This document shows positions 21,708 through 31,865 of a stretch of DNA of 64,000 nt, one piece after another. The translations under genes were made by a program, and so were the position numbers. Below the pieces are notes generated by a model. That model saw only the letters and a list, made by a program, of their open reading frames with translations, was not told the origin of the DNA and did no database searches. This DNA is from Chlorobiaceae bacterium (GTDB taxonomy: Bacteria; Bacteroidota; Chlorobiia; Chlorobiales; Chlorobiaceae), in assembly GCA_013334755.1 (NCBI GenBank), contig JAAXWX010000006.1:1-64000 (forward strand). Reading direction: 5' to 3'. The stretch's first letter is position 1; each line of letters starts with the position of its first letter.

Positions 21708-24197
21708 ATGAAACAAACGCAAAAACTGATAACCTTGGTTCTGCTTGCCCTTGCCCTCAATGCAGCAGGGATAACCGTGGAAGCAAAAAATCTGCCCGTC
21801 AGTAAGCCCGGCAAAACTGAACAGACCAGCAATACTGCGCCAAACCGGGAACTCTACACGGTAACCGCGATCTCCTTCAGCGGCCTTGAATCGCTCAGCG
21901 AACAAGAGTTAATGACAAGTCTTCCGCTCAAGATAAAGGACAAGATCACCATTCCCGGAACAGAACTGTCCGGAGCACTGCAATATCTCTGGAAACTGCA
22001 GCTTTTCAGTGATATAAAGGTTGAAAAAAGTGATCTCGGTCAAGGCAACATAGCGCTGCAATTCATGGTTAAAGAACTGCCGGTGCTTGACGAAATCGTG
22101 TTTAAAGGAAACAAGAAGTTCGAAAATGATGAGCTGAAACGGACGGTGACTCTTGTGACCGGCAAGAAAATCAATGACCAGGATCTGCTTACTGCTGTCA
22201 ATAAAATCGAAAAGTTCTATGCATCCAAAGGCTACCTGACGGCAGGAGCTGAATATCAATTGCAGGAAAGCAGCAAGAATCATGTCAAAGCTCTTTTTTC
22301 GATTACTGAAGGCTCAAAAGTTACTATTGAAAAAATCACCTTTCACGGCAACACGGCCTTCAAACAGAATAAACTGCGAAGTGTTTTAAAGGAAACATCC
22401 CAAAACTCCTGGTGGCGCAAGATCTTCGGCGCACCAAAGCTTGATACAGATAAATTTAATGAAGACAAAAACCTGCTGGTTGAGTTTTACAGAAACAACG
22501 GATACCGCGATGCACGTATTGTAAACGATACTATCAGCTATACTCGTGACAAAAAAGGACTCCTGCTCGACATTTATCTCGAGGAAGGGCAGAAATACCA
22601 TATCGGAAATATAACCTGGTCAGGCCATACAAAAGATTTTGCCACAACGGCAATTCTTGAGAAAACTTTCAGAATCAAAAAGGGCGATATCTATAATCCC
22701 CAACTGATCCAGGAAAGACTCAATTACTCTCAGGACAACTCAGACATCAGTTCACTCTATCTTGATCGCGGCTACCTCTCGTTCAAGGCAAATATTGAAG
22801 AAAAGATCATTAAACCCGATTTGGTTGATCTGATTATCACCATGCGCGAAGGCGAACAGTTTCAGCTGAACACCATCAATATCAAAGGCAATACGAAAAC
22901 AAAAGACCATGTGATCCGCCGTGAGCTCTACACTATCCCGGGTGATATGTTCAGTCGGAAAAACCTTGTGCGCAGCATCAGGGAACTCAGCATGCTTAAT
23001 TACTTTGATCCGCAGCTCATTGCCCCTGATGTGTCGCCGAACCCTGAAAACAACACTGTTGACCTGACCTATAATCTCACTGAAAAACAGACTGATACGT
23101 TCAACGCTTCCGTCGGCTACAGCAGCAACGGATTTACCGGTGCGCTTGGCGTAACCTTTAACAACTTTTCACTTCAGGATATTTTCAGCGCTGAAGCCTA
23201 CAAGCCTCTGCCACATGGTGATGGTCAGCAACTCGGCATACAGTGGCAATTCGGCAGCGACCACTACAACACACTCAGCATCAATTTTACCGAGCCATGG
23301 GCATTCGGCGGACCAACCGCAGTGGGATTTTCGGCATTCAAAACCCATAGCGCCTATGACTACACCGATGACAGTGTAGAAAATCCAACGGTCATTGACC
23401 AGTATGGGACAACTCTCTCGATCGGACGGCGTTTGACATGGCCGGACGACTACTCTTCGATCAACTGGAAGCTGAAATATCTGAACAGCAAAGGTGGCTT
23501 CCTCAGTTTCATACAAGCGCCAAACGCCCCCGACGAAGCCGATGAGTATTCGATAACACAAACCATCGGACGCAACAGCATTGACAGCCCGATCTATCCA
23601 CGCAGGGGAAGCAAAAACACGATTTCGGCAGAGCTTGCCGGTGGACCGCTGCCCGGCACAGTAGATTTCTACAAATTCACCGCAAGTTCGAGCTGGTACT
23701 TCCCGATTTCAAAAAAATTCGTCTGGAACATTTCAACAAGGCACGGCTACATGTCGACCTTCAGCGACAGCGATTACATTCCCTATACCGAGTACTTTTT
23801 CATGGGAGGTAACGGCATGTCCAACCTGCCTACCATACCGTTGAGAGGATATGACGACCGAAGCCTTGGGGCAAAACTCAAAGATGGCTCCGACCTCTAT
23901 GCCGGCAAGATCTACTCAAAGTTCACATCGGAAGTGCGCTATCCGTTGAGCATGTCAGAGTCAGTGAGCATTTACGCACTTGCCTTCGTTGAGGCTGGTA
24001 ATCTCTGGGAGAACACACAGTCTGTCAAATTTTCGGAGCTGAAAAAATCCGCAGGACTTGGACTCCGGCTCTACCTGCCCATTATCGGACAGATCGGACT
24101 TGATTACGGTTACGGCTTTGATGCTGTTGAAAGTATTCCGGCAAAAACAAAACAGGGCTGGAGCTTCATGTTCAATTTTGGTACAACAGCAGAATAG
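21708..24197 (+). CDS. bamA: Outer membrane protein assembly factor BamA
   Basis: POTRA repeats and Omp85 barrel (FFMGGNGMSNLPTIPLRGYDDRSLG…). Confidence 0.93.
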   Translation: MKQTQKLITLVLLALALNAAGITVEAKNLPVSKPGKTEQTSNTAPNRELYTVTAISFSGLESLSEQELMTSLPLKIKDKITIPGTELSGALQYLWKLQLFSDIKVEKSDLGQGNIALQFMVKELPVLDEIVFKGNKKFENDELKRTVTLVTGKKINDQDLLTAVNKIEKFYASKGYLTAGAEYQLQESSKNHVKALFSITEGSKVTIEKITFHGNTAFKQNKLRSVLKETSQNSWWRKIFGAPKLDTDKFNEDKNLLVEFYRNNGYRDARIVNDTISYTRDKKGLLLDIYLEEGQKYHIGNITWSGHTKDFATTAILEKTFRIKKGDIYNPQLIQERLNYSQDNSDISSLYLDRGYLSFKANIEEKIIKPDLVDLIITMREGEQFQLNTINIKGNTKTKDHVIRRELYTIPGDMFSRKNLVRSIRELSMLNYFDPQLIAPDVSPNPENNTVDLTYNLTEKQTDTFNASVGYSSNGFTGALGVTFNNFSLQDIFSAEAYKPLPHGDGQQLGIQWQFGSDHYNTLSINFTEPWAFGGPTAVGFSAFKTHSAYDYTDDSVENPTVIDQYGTTLSIGRRLTWPDDYSSINWKLKYLNSKGGFLSFIQAPNAPDEADEYSITQTIGRNSIDSPIYPRRGSKNTISAELAGGPLPGTVDFYKFTASSSWYFPISKKFVWNISTRHGYMSTFSDSDYIPYTEYFFMGGNGMSNLPTIPLRGYDDRSLGAKLKDGSDLYAGKIYSKFTSEVRYPLSMSESVSIYALAFVEAGNLWENTQSVKFSELKKSAGLGLRLYLPIIGQIGLDYGYGFDAVESIPAKTKQGWSFMFNFGTTAE

Positions 24198-24216
24198 AGC
24201 CTGTTAAGGTTGGAGA

Positions 24217-24255
24217 GGTCAATGTCATTGACGAGTGACTGCTATGACATTGACC
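24217..24255. repeat. Perfect 12-bp inverted repeat between convergent bamA and nuclease genes
   Basis: GGTCAATGTCAT-N15-ATGACATTGACC; left part also contains the palindrome GTCAATG-T-CATTGAC. Confidence 0.75.
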
Positions 24256-24306
24256 CTTATAAAACCTGATCTGTATCGGAAGTGCACTGAAAATATGTTC
24301 TCTTTT

Positions 24307-24900
24307 TCAGGATCTTCTGCGCAGTCTTGATATTTCATCACGCAATCTTGCGGCTTCTTCATAATTTTCATTACTGATCGCGTCATTAAGATCTGACTGC
24401 AGCTCTTCGAGCAGGGTATCAGGATTCAAAAGAGCTGCAGGTGTGGTCTCTTTCGGCTCCATTGATGCATCTTCTTCGCCCTCCTCTTTCTGTTCTTCTT
24501 TGATACCCGCTTCATTCATGATCTCTTCAGTCACAAACAGGGGTGCATTAAAGCGGACGGCAATAGCAATAGCATCGCTTGGACGCGCATCGATTTCATG
24601 CACTTCACCATTCACCTCACAGACAACCTTGGCATAAAAAGTTTCATTATGCAGCTCATCGATAATGATTTCATTCACATGCAGATGAAATGCATCAGCA
24701 ATGTTCTTGAACAGATCGTGAGTAAATGGCCTCGGCGGTTTTATATTTTCGAGCTTCAAGGCAATTGCCTGAGCTTCAAAGCCACCAATAATAATCGGAA
24801 GTTTGCGTTTCCCCTCCAGCTCATAAAGGATAAGGGCATAGGCTCCGTTGGTATGAGGACTTGTTGAAAGTCCCAGAATATCTACCTGAAGTTTACGCAT
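24307..24900 (-). CDS. Bifunctional nuclease (DUF151) family protein with C-terminal UVR-like motif
   Basis: LPIIIGGFEAQAIALKLE, RPSDAIAIAVRFNAPLFV; NDAISNENYEEAARLRDEI. Confidence 0.88.
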   Translation of the reverse strand: MRKLQVDILGLSTSPHTNGAYALILYELEGKRKLPIIIGGFEAQAIALKLENIKPPRPFTHDLFKNIADAFHLHVNEIIIDELHNETFYAKVVCEVNGEVHEIDARPSDAIAIAVRFNAPLFVTEEIMNEAGIKEEQKEEGEEDASMEPKETTPAALLNPDTLLEELQSDLNDAISNENYEEAARLRDEISRLRRRS

Positions 24901-24979
24901 TGGATCAAAAAAAATATTTACGTTACACAATTGAAAAAATCAACGGCCTCAGCGTTTATCAACACTAAAGTACAGTTAA

Positions 24980-25963
24980 TCATTTCTTCTTCAAATATTC
25001 CTGTAGTTCATCAATAAGTTTTGGCAGCACAACAAATACATCACCAACAATACCGTAATCAGCTACATCGAAAATCGGTGCATCACGGTCACAATTAATG
25101 GCAACCACAATACGGGCTGAACCAATGCCGGCGAGATGCTGGACAGCGCCTGATATACCACAAGCAAAATAGAGAGCGGGCGCTACTGTTTTTCCTGTCT
25201 GCCCGATCTGCTCGGCATGAGCGCGCCACCCTTCATCAACCGCTGTTCGACTTGCCCCGACAGCACCTCCAAGAAGAGCGGCAAGCTTATCAAGCAATGC
25301 AAAACCCTCTGCGCCTCCCATTCCTCTGCCTCCGGCAACAATTGTCGTTGCTTCAGCAACATCAAGCTGGCCCTTACGCATAACAATCCTGCGAACAACT
25401 GGAAAAAGATCCGAAACTGCAACATGCTGCGGCTGAAGCGTCATGAAGTCAATGTGGCTTTCGGTTGCGGTAACCTCTACCATTCCCCGGGAAAGAATTG
25501 TATAGATAGTGAGTTGGCGGGCAGGTAAAAACGAAGCCAGAGCAGTACCCGAATAGACTGGACGGAAACAACTGCCGGCAATCCCTTCCTGGTTAAAAAG
25601 CAGGCACCCCGAAAGCAGGGAAGCCTGAAGGCTCACTGAAAGCCTTGGAGCAAGATCCCTTGTGAGTGACGAATCCGCAAAAAACAGGACAGTAGAAGCA
25701 TCCCGTTTCATGGTATCAGCAATAAGCCTGGCATAAGCTTCCTGATTGTACAATCCGAAACACTCTTCATCAGCGTGATAGACAACTCCCTTTCCGGCAA
25801 GCAAACCATTGAGCTGCCCGATATCCGCCGGACCGGCAAGTATCCCTGATACTGCCGAGTCCGGCCAAGCAGAAACAAGCCCCTGAACCCTGTTCCAGAT
25901 CTCAATTGAAGCTTTTTTAACCACTCCTTCTCTCTGTTCGAGAAATACCAGAAATTTATTCAT
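24980..25963 (-). CDS. etfA: Electron transfer flavoprotein alpha subunit
   Basis: GGRGMGGAEGFALLDKLAALLGGAVGASRTAVDEGW…GQTGKTVAPALYFACGISGAVQHLAG. Confidence 0.92.
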   Translation of the reverse strand: MNKFLVFLEQREGVVKKASIEIWNRVQGLVSAWPDSAVSGILAGPADIGQLNGLLAGKGVVYHADEECFGLYNQEAYARLIADTMKRDASTVLFFADSSLTRDLAPRLSVSLQASLLSGCLLFNQEGIAGSCFRPVYSGTALASFLPARQLTIYTILSRGMVEVTATESHIDFMTLQPQHVAVSDLFPVVRRIVMRKGQLDVAEATTIVAGGRGMGGAEGFALLDKLAALLGGAVGASRTAVDEGWRAHAEQIGQTGKTVAPALYFACGISGAVQHLAGIGSARIVVAINCDRDAPIFDVADYGIVGDVFVVLPKLIDELQEYLKKK

Positions 25964-25992
25964 TGCGGCAACAGCTGTTTTTGTTCGCCCGA

Positions 25993-26739
25993 TCAGCAAA
26001 GAACTCCATCATGACGGAGCAACTGAAGCAGTTTTTTTTCGTCCTGCAAAAAAAGGCATATTTTTTTCCTTACAACAGGCTCGATACCGGTACAGTGAAT
26101 AAATGGTCTCTCATCAATGCTTACGTCCAAATGATCTATGGTTTTTTTTCTGGCCTCCATTACAGCTCTGATACTGGTCTTTCGTGGCTGATTCAACCCC
26201 TTTTCAGCGCTGAGGAGTGCCGGAAATGCAAGATCGAGATATTCAATTCCTCCTTCTATCTCACGTTCAACATGAAGCATTTCACCTGAAACATTCAAGG
26301 CGGTAATGCCATTGACCGTAGACACACCAAGCAAGGCTCCAAGCATCATGGGTACCTGTTCATGCTGAAAATCGGTGGAGTGCTTGCCGCATAAGACAAG
26401 GTCAGGCAAAGACTCCGTATAAAACGCTGCAATCGCTTTGCTCAATACCAGAGCCGTAAGATAAGGGTCTGACTCCTCCTTACCGTTAACAACAACCGCA
26501 CGGTCAGCACCCATGGCAAGTGCTTTGCGCAACATTTCAGTTGCAGCAGCAGGAATAATACTGAAAACAGTCACCACACTCCCCTCGAAACGCTCTTTAA
26601 GACGCACCGCTTCCTCAACTGCATACTCATCATAAGGATTCATGACCTCATTCACCCTCAAAAGGTCAACCGTTCCGCCAGCAAATCCGATAACCGAAGC
26701 TGTATCGGGTACCAGGCAGACACATACGGCAATATTCAT
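25993..26739 (-). CDS. etfB: Electron transfer flavoprotein beta subunit
   Basis: MNPYDEYAVEEAVRLKE; DLVLCGKHSTDFQHEQVPMMLGALLG. Confidence 0.92.
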   Translation of the reverse strand: MNIAVCVCLVPDTASVIGFAGGTVDLLRVNEVMNPYDEYAVEEAVRLKERFEGSVVTVFSIIPAAATEMLRKALAMGADRAVVVNGKEESDPYLTALVLSKAIAAFYTESLPDLVLCGKHSTDFQHEQVPMMLGALLGVSTVNGITALNVSGEMLHVEREIEGGIEYLDLAFPALLSAEKGLNQPRKTSIRAVMEARKKTIDHLDVSIDERPFIHCTGIEPVVRKKICLFLQDEKKLLQLLRHDGVLC

Positions 26740-26933
26740 AGCGGATTCTTCTGATTATTTAAACATCCAGCTGTGACATTCGCTGGCAGATGCAGAAGGG
26801 CAACTCCCATATCTGTTTTCACCAATAGTGTATGACGGAAGAATCGATTATCCAACAAAATATTTTTCAGGAATTTGCGGACGGAAAGCTGTGGAGAAAC
26901 ATGAAGTGGACATCAGAAGGAAATTCATTCATA

Positions 26934-26961
26934 ACAAAAAAGCCGCGTTAAAGCGGCTTTA
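26934..26961 (-). terminator. Rho-independent terminator downstream of tRNA-Leu
   Basis: Minus strand AAAGCCGC…GCGGCTTTTTT. Confidence 0.85.
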
Positions 26962-26972
26962 ATGATATCAAG

Positions 26973-27054
26973 TGCCCGAGAGGAGATTCGAACTCCTACA
27001 CCTTTCGGCGCTACCCCCTCAAGATAGTGTGTCTACCAATTTCACCACTCGGGC
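26973..27054 (-). tRNA. tRNA-Leu (GAG)
   Basis: Minus strand GCCCGAGTGGTGAAATTGGTAGACAC-ACTATCTTGAGGGGGTAG…GGAGTTCGAATCTCC…CTCGGGCA; loop TTGAGGG. Confidence 0.95.
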
Positions 27055-27087
27055 ATGTCAAACTGCTGAATGTCTTAAAACATCCAG

Positions 27088-27160
27088 TGAGAATAGAAGG
27101 ACTCGAACCTTCGACCCTCTGCTTAAAAGGCAGATGCTCTACCGACTGAGCTATATTCTC
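27088..27160 (-). tRNA. tRNA-Lys (TTT)
   Basis: Minus strand GAGAATATAGCTCAGTCGGTAGAGCATCTGCCTTTTAAGCAGAGGGTCGAAGGTTCGAGTCCTTCTATTCTCA. Confidence 0.95.
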
Positions 27161-27194
27161 AACCTGTAACAAAGGCACTGTTGAGTACCGGAAC

Positions 27195-27302
27195 TTACTT
27201 ATTCTGGTATCTCTGGCGCTTCTTGTGCCGGTTCTTACGGCGCATCTTTTTACGCTTGTGTACCGCCATTTTATGGCGTTTTCTTTTTTTTCCGCAGGGC
27301 AT
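27195..27302 (-). CDS. AURKAIP1/COX24-domain (mS38-like) mini ribosomal protein, 35 aa
   Basis: Translation MPCGKKRKRHKMAVHKRKKMRRKNRHKKRQRYQNK*; matches the MxCGKKRKRHKMxxHKRKKRxRKNRHKK pattern of Bacteroidota/Chlorobi. Absent from the ORF track because of its length. Confidence 0.88.
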   Translation of the reverse strand: MPCGKKRKRHKMAVHKRKKMRRKNRHKKRQRYQNK

Positions 27303-27691
27303 ATAGTAAGTGTCTTTCCTCTTGTTTTAAAGGCAGATAATATAGAAATATTTTTCAAAACCGCAAACATTAATTCCCCCTTTTAAGGGAACAAACCAAG
27401 CATGGTGAAAAACATCGGCAACAAATTCTTTTACCAGAACGGAAGAAACCGTTCAAATAATTCCATTTAAACCCAGGCAACAACAAGACCACCCTGAGAT
27501 AAGCTTTATGGTGGTTGGGCGTTAAGCTGTACACCATAATTTGGCGGCATCATGAAGAGTAATCTGGACTTGGGGGAAGTTGCATGATCACCGATACCGT
27601 AAATAGGCAAAGCAACCAGCCTGCTTTTAAGAGCAGAAGAAAACGGTGCTTGCCATTGCAGCTCATGGCTTAATGCCACAACAGAGGGTTA

Positions 27692-28981
27692 TCAAGCGTT
27701 CATGTATTTGAAAAAATCCTTGTTATCCTTGGTATCAGCCATTTTCTCACGCATGAACTCCATGCATTCAATGGGGTTCTTGTCAGCAAGATACTTTCTG
27801 AGAAGCCATGTTCTGGAAAGCTCTTCCTGTGTAAACAGCAACTCTTCTTTTCGGGTGCTGGAACGAAGAATATCGATGGACGGAAATATCCGGCGCTCGG
27901 AAAGTCTGCGATCGAGCAGAAGTTCCATGTTACCTGTACCTTTGAATTCTTCAAAAATAACATCATCCATACGTGAACCGGTATCGATAAGCGCCGTGGC
28001 AATAATGGTCAGACTGCCGCCTTCCTCAATATTACGGGCTGCTCCAAAAAAACGTTTCGGTTTGGTAAGCGCATTGGCATCAATACCTCCCGACAGAATT
28101 TTTCCTGAATGAGGAATGATGGTATTATGTGCTCTTGCAAGCCGGGTAATGGAATCAAGCAGAACCACCACATCCCTGCCGACCTCCACAAGCCGTTTAG
28201 CCTTTTCAAGAACCATGTCAGCCACAAGGACATGACGTTCCGGATCCTCATCAAAAGTGGAACTCACAACTTCTGCCGGCACACTCCGGGCCATATCGGT
28301 CACCTCTTCAGGGCGTTCATCAATCAGCAGAACAATCAGGTAAACTTCCGGATGGTTTTTAATGATGGCATTGGCAATCATCTGCAGCAGCATGGTTTTG
28401 CCGGTTTTCGGCTGCGCCACAATCAACCCTCTCTGCCCTTTACCGATCGGAGTAAAAATATCCATAATACGGCCACATGCTTCTGACTGCTTGGTCTCAA
28501 GCTTGAGGCGTTCACGCGGAAAAAGAGGTGTCAGATTTTCAAAATAGGGCCTCTCTCGGGTAATCTCGGGATCATTGCCGTCAATCGTATTGATCTTCAA
28601 CAGAGCAAAAAAGCGTTCACCTTCTTTGGGCGCTCTTACCTGCCCGGAGACAGTATCACCGGTACGCATGTTAAAGCGCTTGATCTGTGATGGTGAAACA
28701 TAAATATCGTCAGGAGAGGAGAGATAGTTGTAATTGGCTGACCGCAAAAAGCCATAACCTTCCGGAATGACCTGCAGAACACCCGTGTTGACCATGACAT
28801 TGCCACTTTCAGAATCGGTATTCTTCTGGGACTGTGCTTCAATAATCTTGAAAATCAGCTCTTCCTTGCGCAATCCTGCAGCCATGACCCCAAGTTCTTT
28901 GGCAAAAACATGCAACTCAGAAACCTTCTTTTTCTGGAGCATATTGATGTCCAGACCCTTAAAAACCGTATTGTTCGACAT
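27692..28981 (-). CDS. rho: Transcription termination factor Rho
   Basis: [44 protein letters not shown]. Confidence 0.97.
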   Translation of the reverse strand: MSNNTVFKGLDINMLQKKKVSELHVFAKELGVMAAGLRKEELIFKIIEAQSQKNTDSESGNVMVNTGVLQVIPEGYGFLRSANYNYLSSPDDIYVSPSQIKRFNMRTGDTVSGQVRAPKEGERFFALLKINTIDGNDPEITRERPYFENLTPLFPRERLKLETKQSEACGRIMDIFTPIGKGQRGLIVAQPKTGKTMLLQMIANAIIKNHPEVYLIVLLIDERPEEVTDMARSVPAEVVSSTFDEDPERHVLVADMVLEKAKRLVEVGRDVVVLLDSITRLARAHNTIIPHSGKILSGGIDANALTKPKRFFGAARNIEEGGSLTIIATALIDTGSRMDDVIFEEFKGTGNMELLLDRRLSERRIFPSIDILRSSTRKEELLFTQEELSRTWLLRKYLADKNPIECMEFMREKMADTKDNKDFFKYMNA

Positions 28982-29032
28982 TTTATTGTATTCAACGCTT
29001 GTTAATTAAAAAAGCAAAAGAAAAAGTAACGA

Positions 29033-29058
29033 GAGCTTGTAACATCTGTACAAAGCTC
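29033..29058 (-). promoter_or_regulatory. Stem-loop in the putative rho 5' leader
   Basis: GAGCTTGTA-N7-TAC(A)AAGCTC, about 50 nt upstream of the rho start. Confidence 0.35.
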
Positions 29059-29296
29059 CAGATTCATGGCCAATACCACGATTCTTTTTCTGGGGATAAG
29101 CTTTAACGCTTCATCATGTACCATGAAAGCAGTAAAAAGAGGATGACAGGGGAAGATTCTCTATAATTGAAACAGGGATAAGCACAGTAAGGAATTATGG
29201 AACGGGATGTTCCTTTCAATACACGAAGAATTTCAGTGGCTTGGATAAAATATAAAAAAATTTCATTAAAAAAGCGCTCTTTACACCGGTTCATTA

Positions 29297-30565
29297 TCAT
29301 GTTTCAGACGCAATTATATCACCGGCAAGATAAAATGAACCGGTTACAAGAATCAAATCATCAACACCGGCTTTCGCCCGCAAATGAGCAAGCCCCTCCC
29401 TCCCGGTACTTAGCGCTGTTGCCTCCCCCCCCTCTTTTTGACACAGAGAGCTTAACGTTTCAGCGGAAACGCTGCGTTCCGAAGGAATATTGACAAGAAC
29501 AAAAGAGCAGTCAAGGCGAAGAAGCTCGCGGATAACCGCCCTGGCATCCTTGTCTGAAGCCAGACCAAGCACAACGTACATCTTGCGATATTCATGCCGG
29601 AATGAACAAATCGCGTTGACAGTTTCACGCATGCCGTCCTGATTATGTGATACGTCAAGAAGTATTGTTGGATGGATACCGATCCTTTCAAGCCTTGCTC
29701 TGTATCCCGTCTGCAATAACCGTTCAAGCCCGGAATAGATATGTTCGGCAGCGATGCCGGCATCCTCGGCAACCATAACGGCAAGAGAGACGTTGGCTGC
29801 ATGAAACGATCCGGTAAGGGGTACCTTCAAGCCTGGATATTTACGGGAAGAGGACGTGACCTCAAGCTCAAGCATTCCCGGCTGTGCGGAAAAAACCGTG
29901 CTGACTGAATCTTTTCCATAAACAAAGAGTGGTGCGTCGCACCCTTCCGCCTTCTTTCGTATCGGAAGAAGGGCTTCAGGCTGAGAAACAGCTGTGAATA
30001 CCCTGCACCCTTTTTTAATAATAGCTGCTTTTTCAGCTGCAATCAAGGCGAGAGTACCTCCCAGCCAATCTGTATGATCCAGGCCAATCGTTGAAATCAC
30101 AACATAATCGGAATCCACAACATTTGTTGCATCAAGCCGCCCACCCATACCGGTCTCAATGATGGAAACATCAACACCTTCCTGGGCAAACCAGGCAAAT
30201 GCAATGGCTGTTGTCGCCTCAAAAAAAGTTGCATGGTTGTCGATTGCCGTATCTTTTATGAGTGAGCAATAGCGGGCTACACTCTCCCGTGGAATCTGGC
30301 AGCCATTGATGCGGATCCTCTCCGTAAAATCAACCAGATGCGGTGAGGTATAGAGTGCGCATTTTTTGCCGGCGGCCTGAAATATCGATGCGAGGGCTGC
30401 AGCAATACTCCCCTTTCCGTTGGTACCGGCGATATGGACAACCATCCCCAGATGCTTATGCGGGGAACCCAGATAATCAAGCAAAGCGAAAACACGATCA
30501 AGACCGGGCTTTATACCAAACCGGTGCAGAGGATAGAGAAAATCGAGCGCTTGCTGGTAGGTCAC
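29297..30565 (-). CDS. folC: Folylpolyglutamate synthase / dihydrofolate synthase
   Basis: HIAGTNGKGSIAAALASIFQAAGKKCALYTSPHLVDFTERI; VSHNQDGMRE. Confidence 0.94.
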   Translation of the reverse strand: MTYQQALDFLYPLHRFGIKPGLDRVFALLDYLGSPHKHLGMVVHIAGTNGKGSIAAALASIFQAAGKKCALYTSPHLVDFTERIRINGCQIPRESVARYCSLIKDTAIDNHATFFEATTAIAFAWFAQEGVDVSIIETGMGGRLDATNVVDSDYVVISTIGLDHTDWLGGTLALIAAEKAAIIKKGCRVFTAVSQPEALLPIRKKAEGCDAPLFVYGKDSVSTVFSAQPGMLELEVTSSSRKYPGLKVPLTGSFHAANVSLAVMVAEDAGIAAEHIYSGLERLLQTGYRARLERIGIHPTILLDVSHNQDGMRETVNAICSFRHEYRKMYVVLGLASDKDARAVIRELLRLDCSFVLVNIPSERSVSAETLSSLCQKEGGEATALSTGREGLAHLRAKAGVDDLILVTGSFYLAGDIIASET

Positions 30566-30574
30566 CGTTATCTG

Positions 30575-31177
30575 CTAACTGTTATGAATGGAGACGAGAG
30601 CTGATTTGACCACCTCTTCGACCGTAAGTCCGGGATTTTGTTCAAGAATGCCGATCACGGCTTTCTGTACAGTAATTCTTGAAAATCCGAGTGTTACAAG
30701 AGCATTGACTGCATCATCCCGCAACTGGCTGGTCTGATGCACGGCTGGCGAGGCCACGCCGGAAACAGAAGAGAGCTTCAAAATTTTATCCCGCAACTCA
30801 AGAATAATTCTTGCCGCGGTTTTCTTTCCGACACCGGTTATACCGTAAAGCCGTTCCGGAGCATTGGCCAGAATGGCATCATGAACATCCTGAACTGATA
30901 ATCCGGAAAGAAGCGCAAGGGCAAGTTTTGGCCCTACACCCGAGGTGAGCAAAAGCAGCCGAAACAACTGACGCTCCTCTTCCTTTGAAAAGCCATAAAG
31001 CTGCAGGGCATCTTCCCTGACGACAAGATGAGAAAAAAGGAGAACGTCGCTACCCGGTTCGGGCAACTGACGATGTGTGGTTGCAGAAATGAGAAACCGG
31101 TAAGCAACACCGGAAACCTCGACAACCACCTCTTCTGGCAAGAGTGACGTTAACTTGCCGCGAAAATAAGCGAACAT
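30575..31177 (-). CDS. ruvA: Holliday junction branch migration protein RuvA
   Basis: [63 protein letters not shown]. Confidence 0.95.
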   Translation of the reverse strand: MFAYFRGKLTSLLPEEVVVEVSGVAYRFLISATTHRQLPEPGSDVLLFSHLVVREDALQLYGFSKEEERQLFRLLLLTSGVGPKLALALLSGLSVQDVHDAILANAPERLYGITGVGKKTAARIILELRDKILKLSSVSGVASPAVHQTSQLRDDAVNALVTLGFSRITVQKAVIGILEQNPGLTVEEVVKSALVSIHNS

Positions 31178-31295
31178 GAAAGAGGATATGGAAACCCGGC
31201 ATGAAAACCCGCATAGAAACAGTTCTTTGCAGTTTTTTCAGGCCGGATGTCAGACAATGAAGATCACTATTGGTCTTACCGGCAAAGTTCTACGC

Positions 31296-31571
31296 TCACT
31301 CAGCCTTCACGTAACTGTTTAAAAGACGTGTCAACTGTGACTTCTTACGGGAAGCTTTATTGGCATGTATGTAATTCTTGACTCCCAGACGATCGAGTTT
31401 CTGGACTGCCGAGCGGTAGGCAACTTCGACTACTGCTTTGTCAGCACTGGTATCAATCAGTTTCTGCATGGTTTTAACAAGAACTTTCAGCTCTTTTTTC
31501 CTTGATCTGTTTCTGGCATTTCTTCTTTCTGACTGCCGCAATCTTTTTTCAGCCGATTTGTGTAAAGGCAT
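31296..31571 (-). CDS. rpsT: 30S ribosomal protein S20
   Basis: [33 protein letters not shown]; start moved downstream of the longest ORF start. Confidence 0.93.
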   Translation of the reverse strand: MPLHKSAEKRLRQSERRNARNRSRKKELKVLVKTMQKLIDTSADKAVVEVAYRSAVQKLDRLGVKNYIHANKASRKKSQLTRLLNSYVKAE

Positions 31572-31865
31572 ATAAGGTGCAATTAGGATAAATATATTGT
31601 TGAATAACAAAAGGCATATAATATAGAAGAAACAAGCAAACATTCAAAAGTATTTTCTCGCATTCCTCTTGAGCTCTGCCCCATAACCCGGTCACCCATC
31701 TCTGCTTAATTCTTCAGTATACCCTGGCAATTCAAGACCTGGGTACATTTCCTTTCTTATTCATCTCTTCACGGAGACAGCAACCAATCGCCACCCTTTT
31801 CCTCTTCATCCCTCTTTTTTTCTGTATATTGCGCAAAATTTTAATCACCTGTTATCGAGCTTGTT

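Noticed and set aside
27488-27540. Overlapping small inverted repeats (ACCACC/GGTGGT, TTATGGTG/CACCATAA) in the rho-tRNA gap
   Set aside because: Short arms in a gap that may hold degenerate sequence; I could not identify a transposase remnant or RNA family.
29103-29300. 65-aa minus-strand ORF between folC and rho
   Set aside because: Starts in the folC stop overlap but shows no family features; could be chance.
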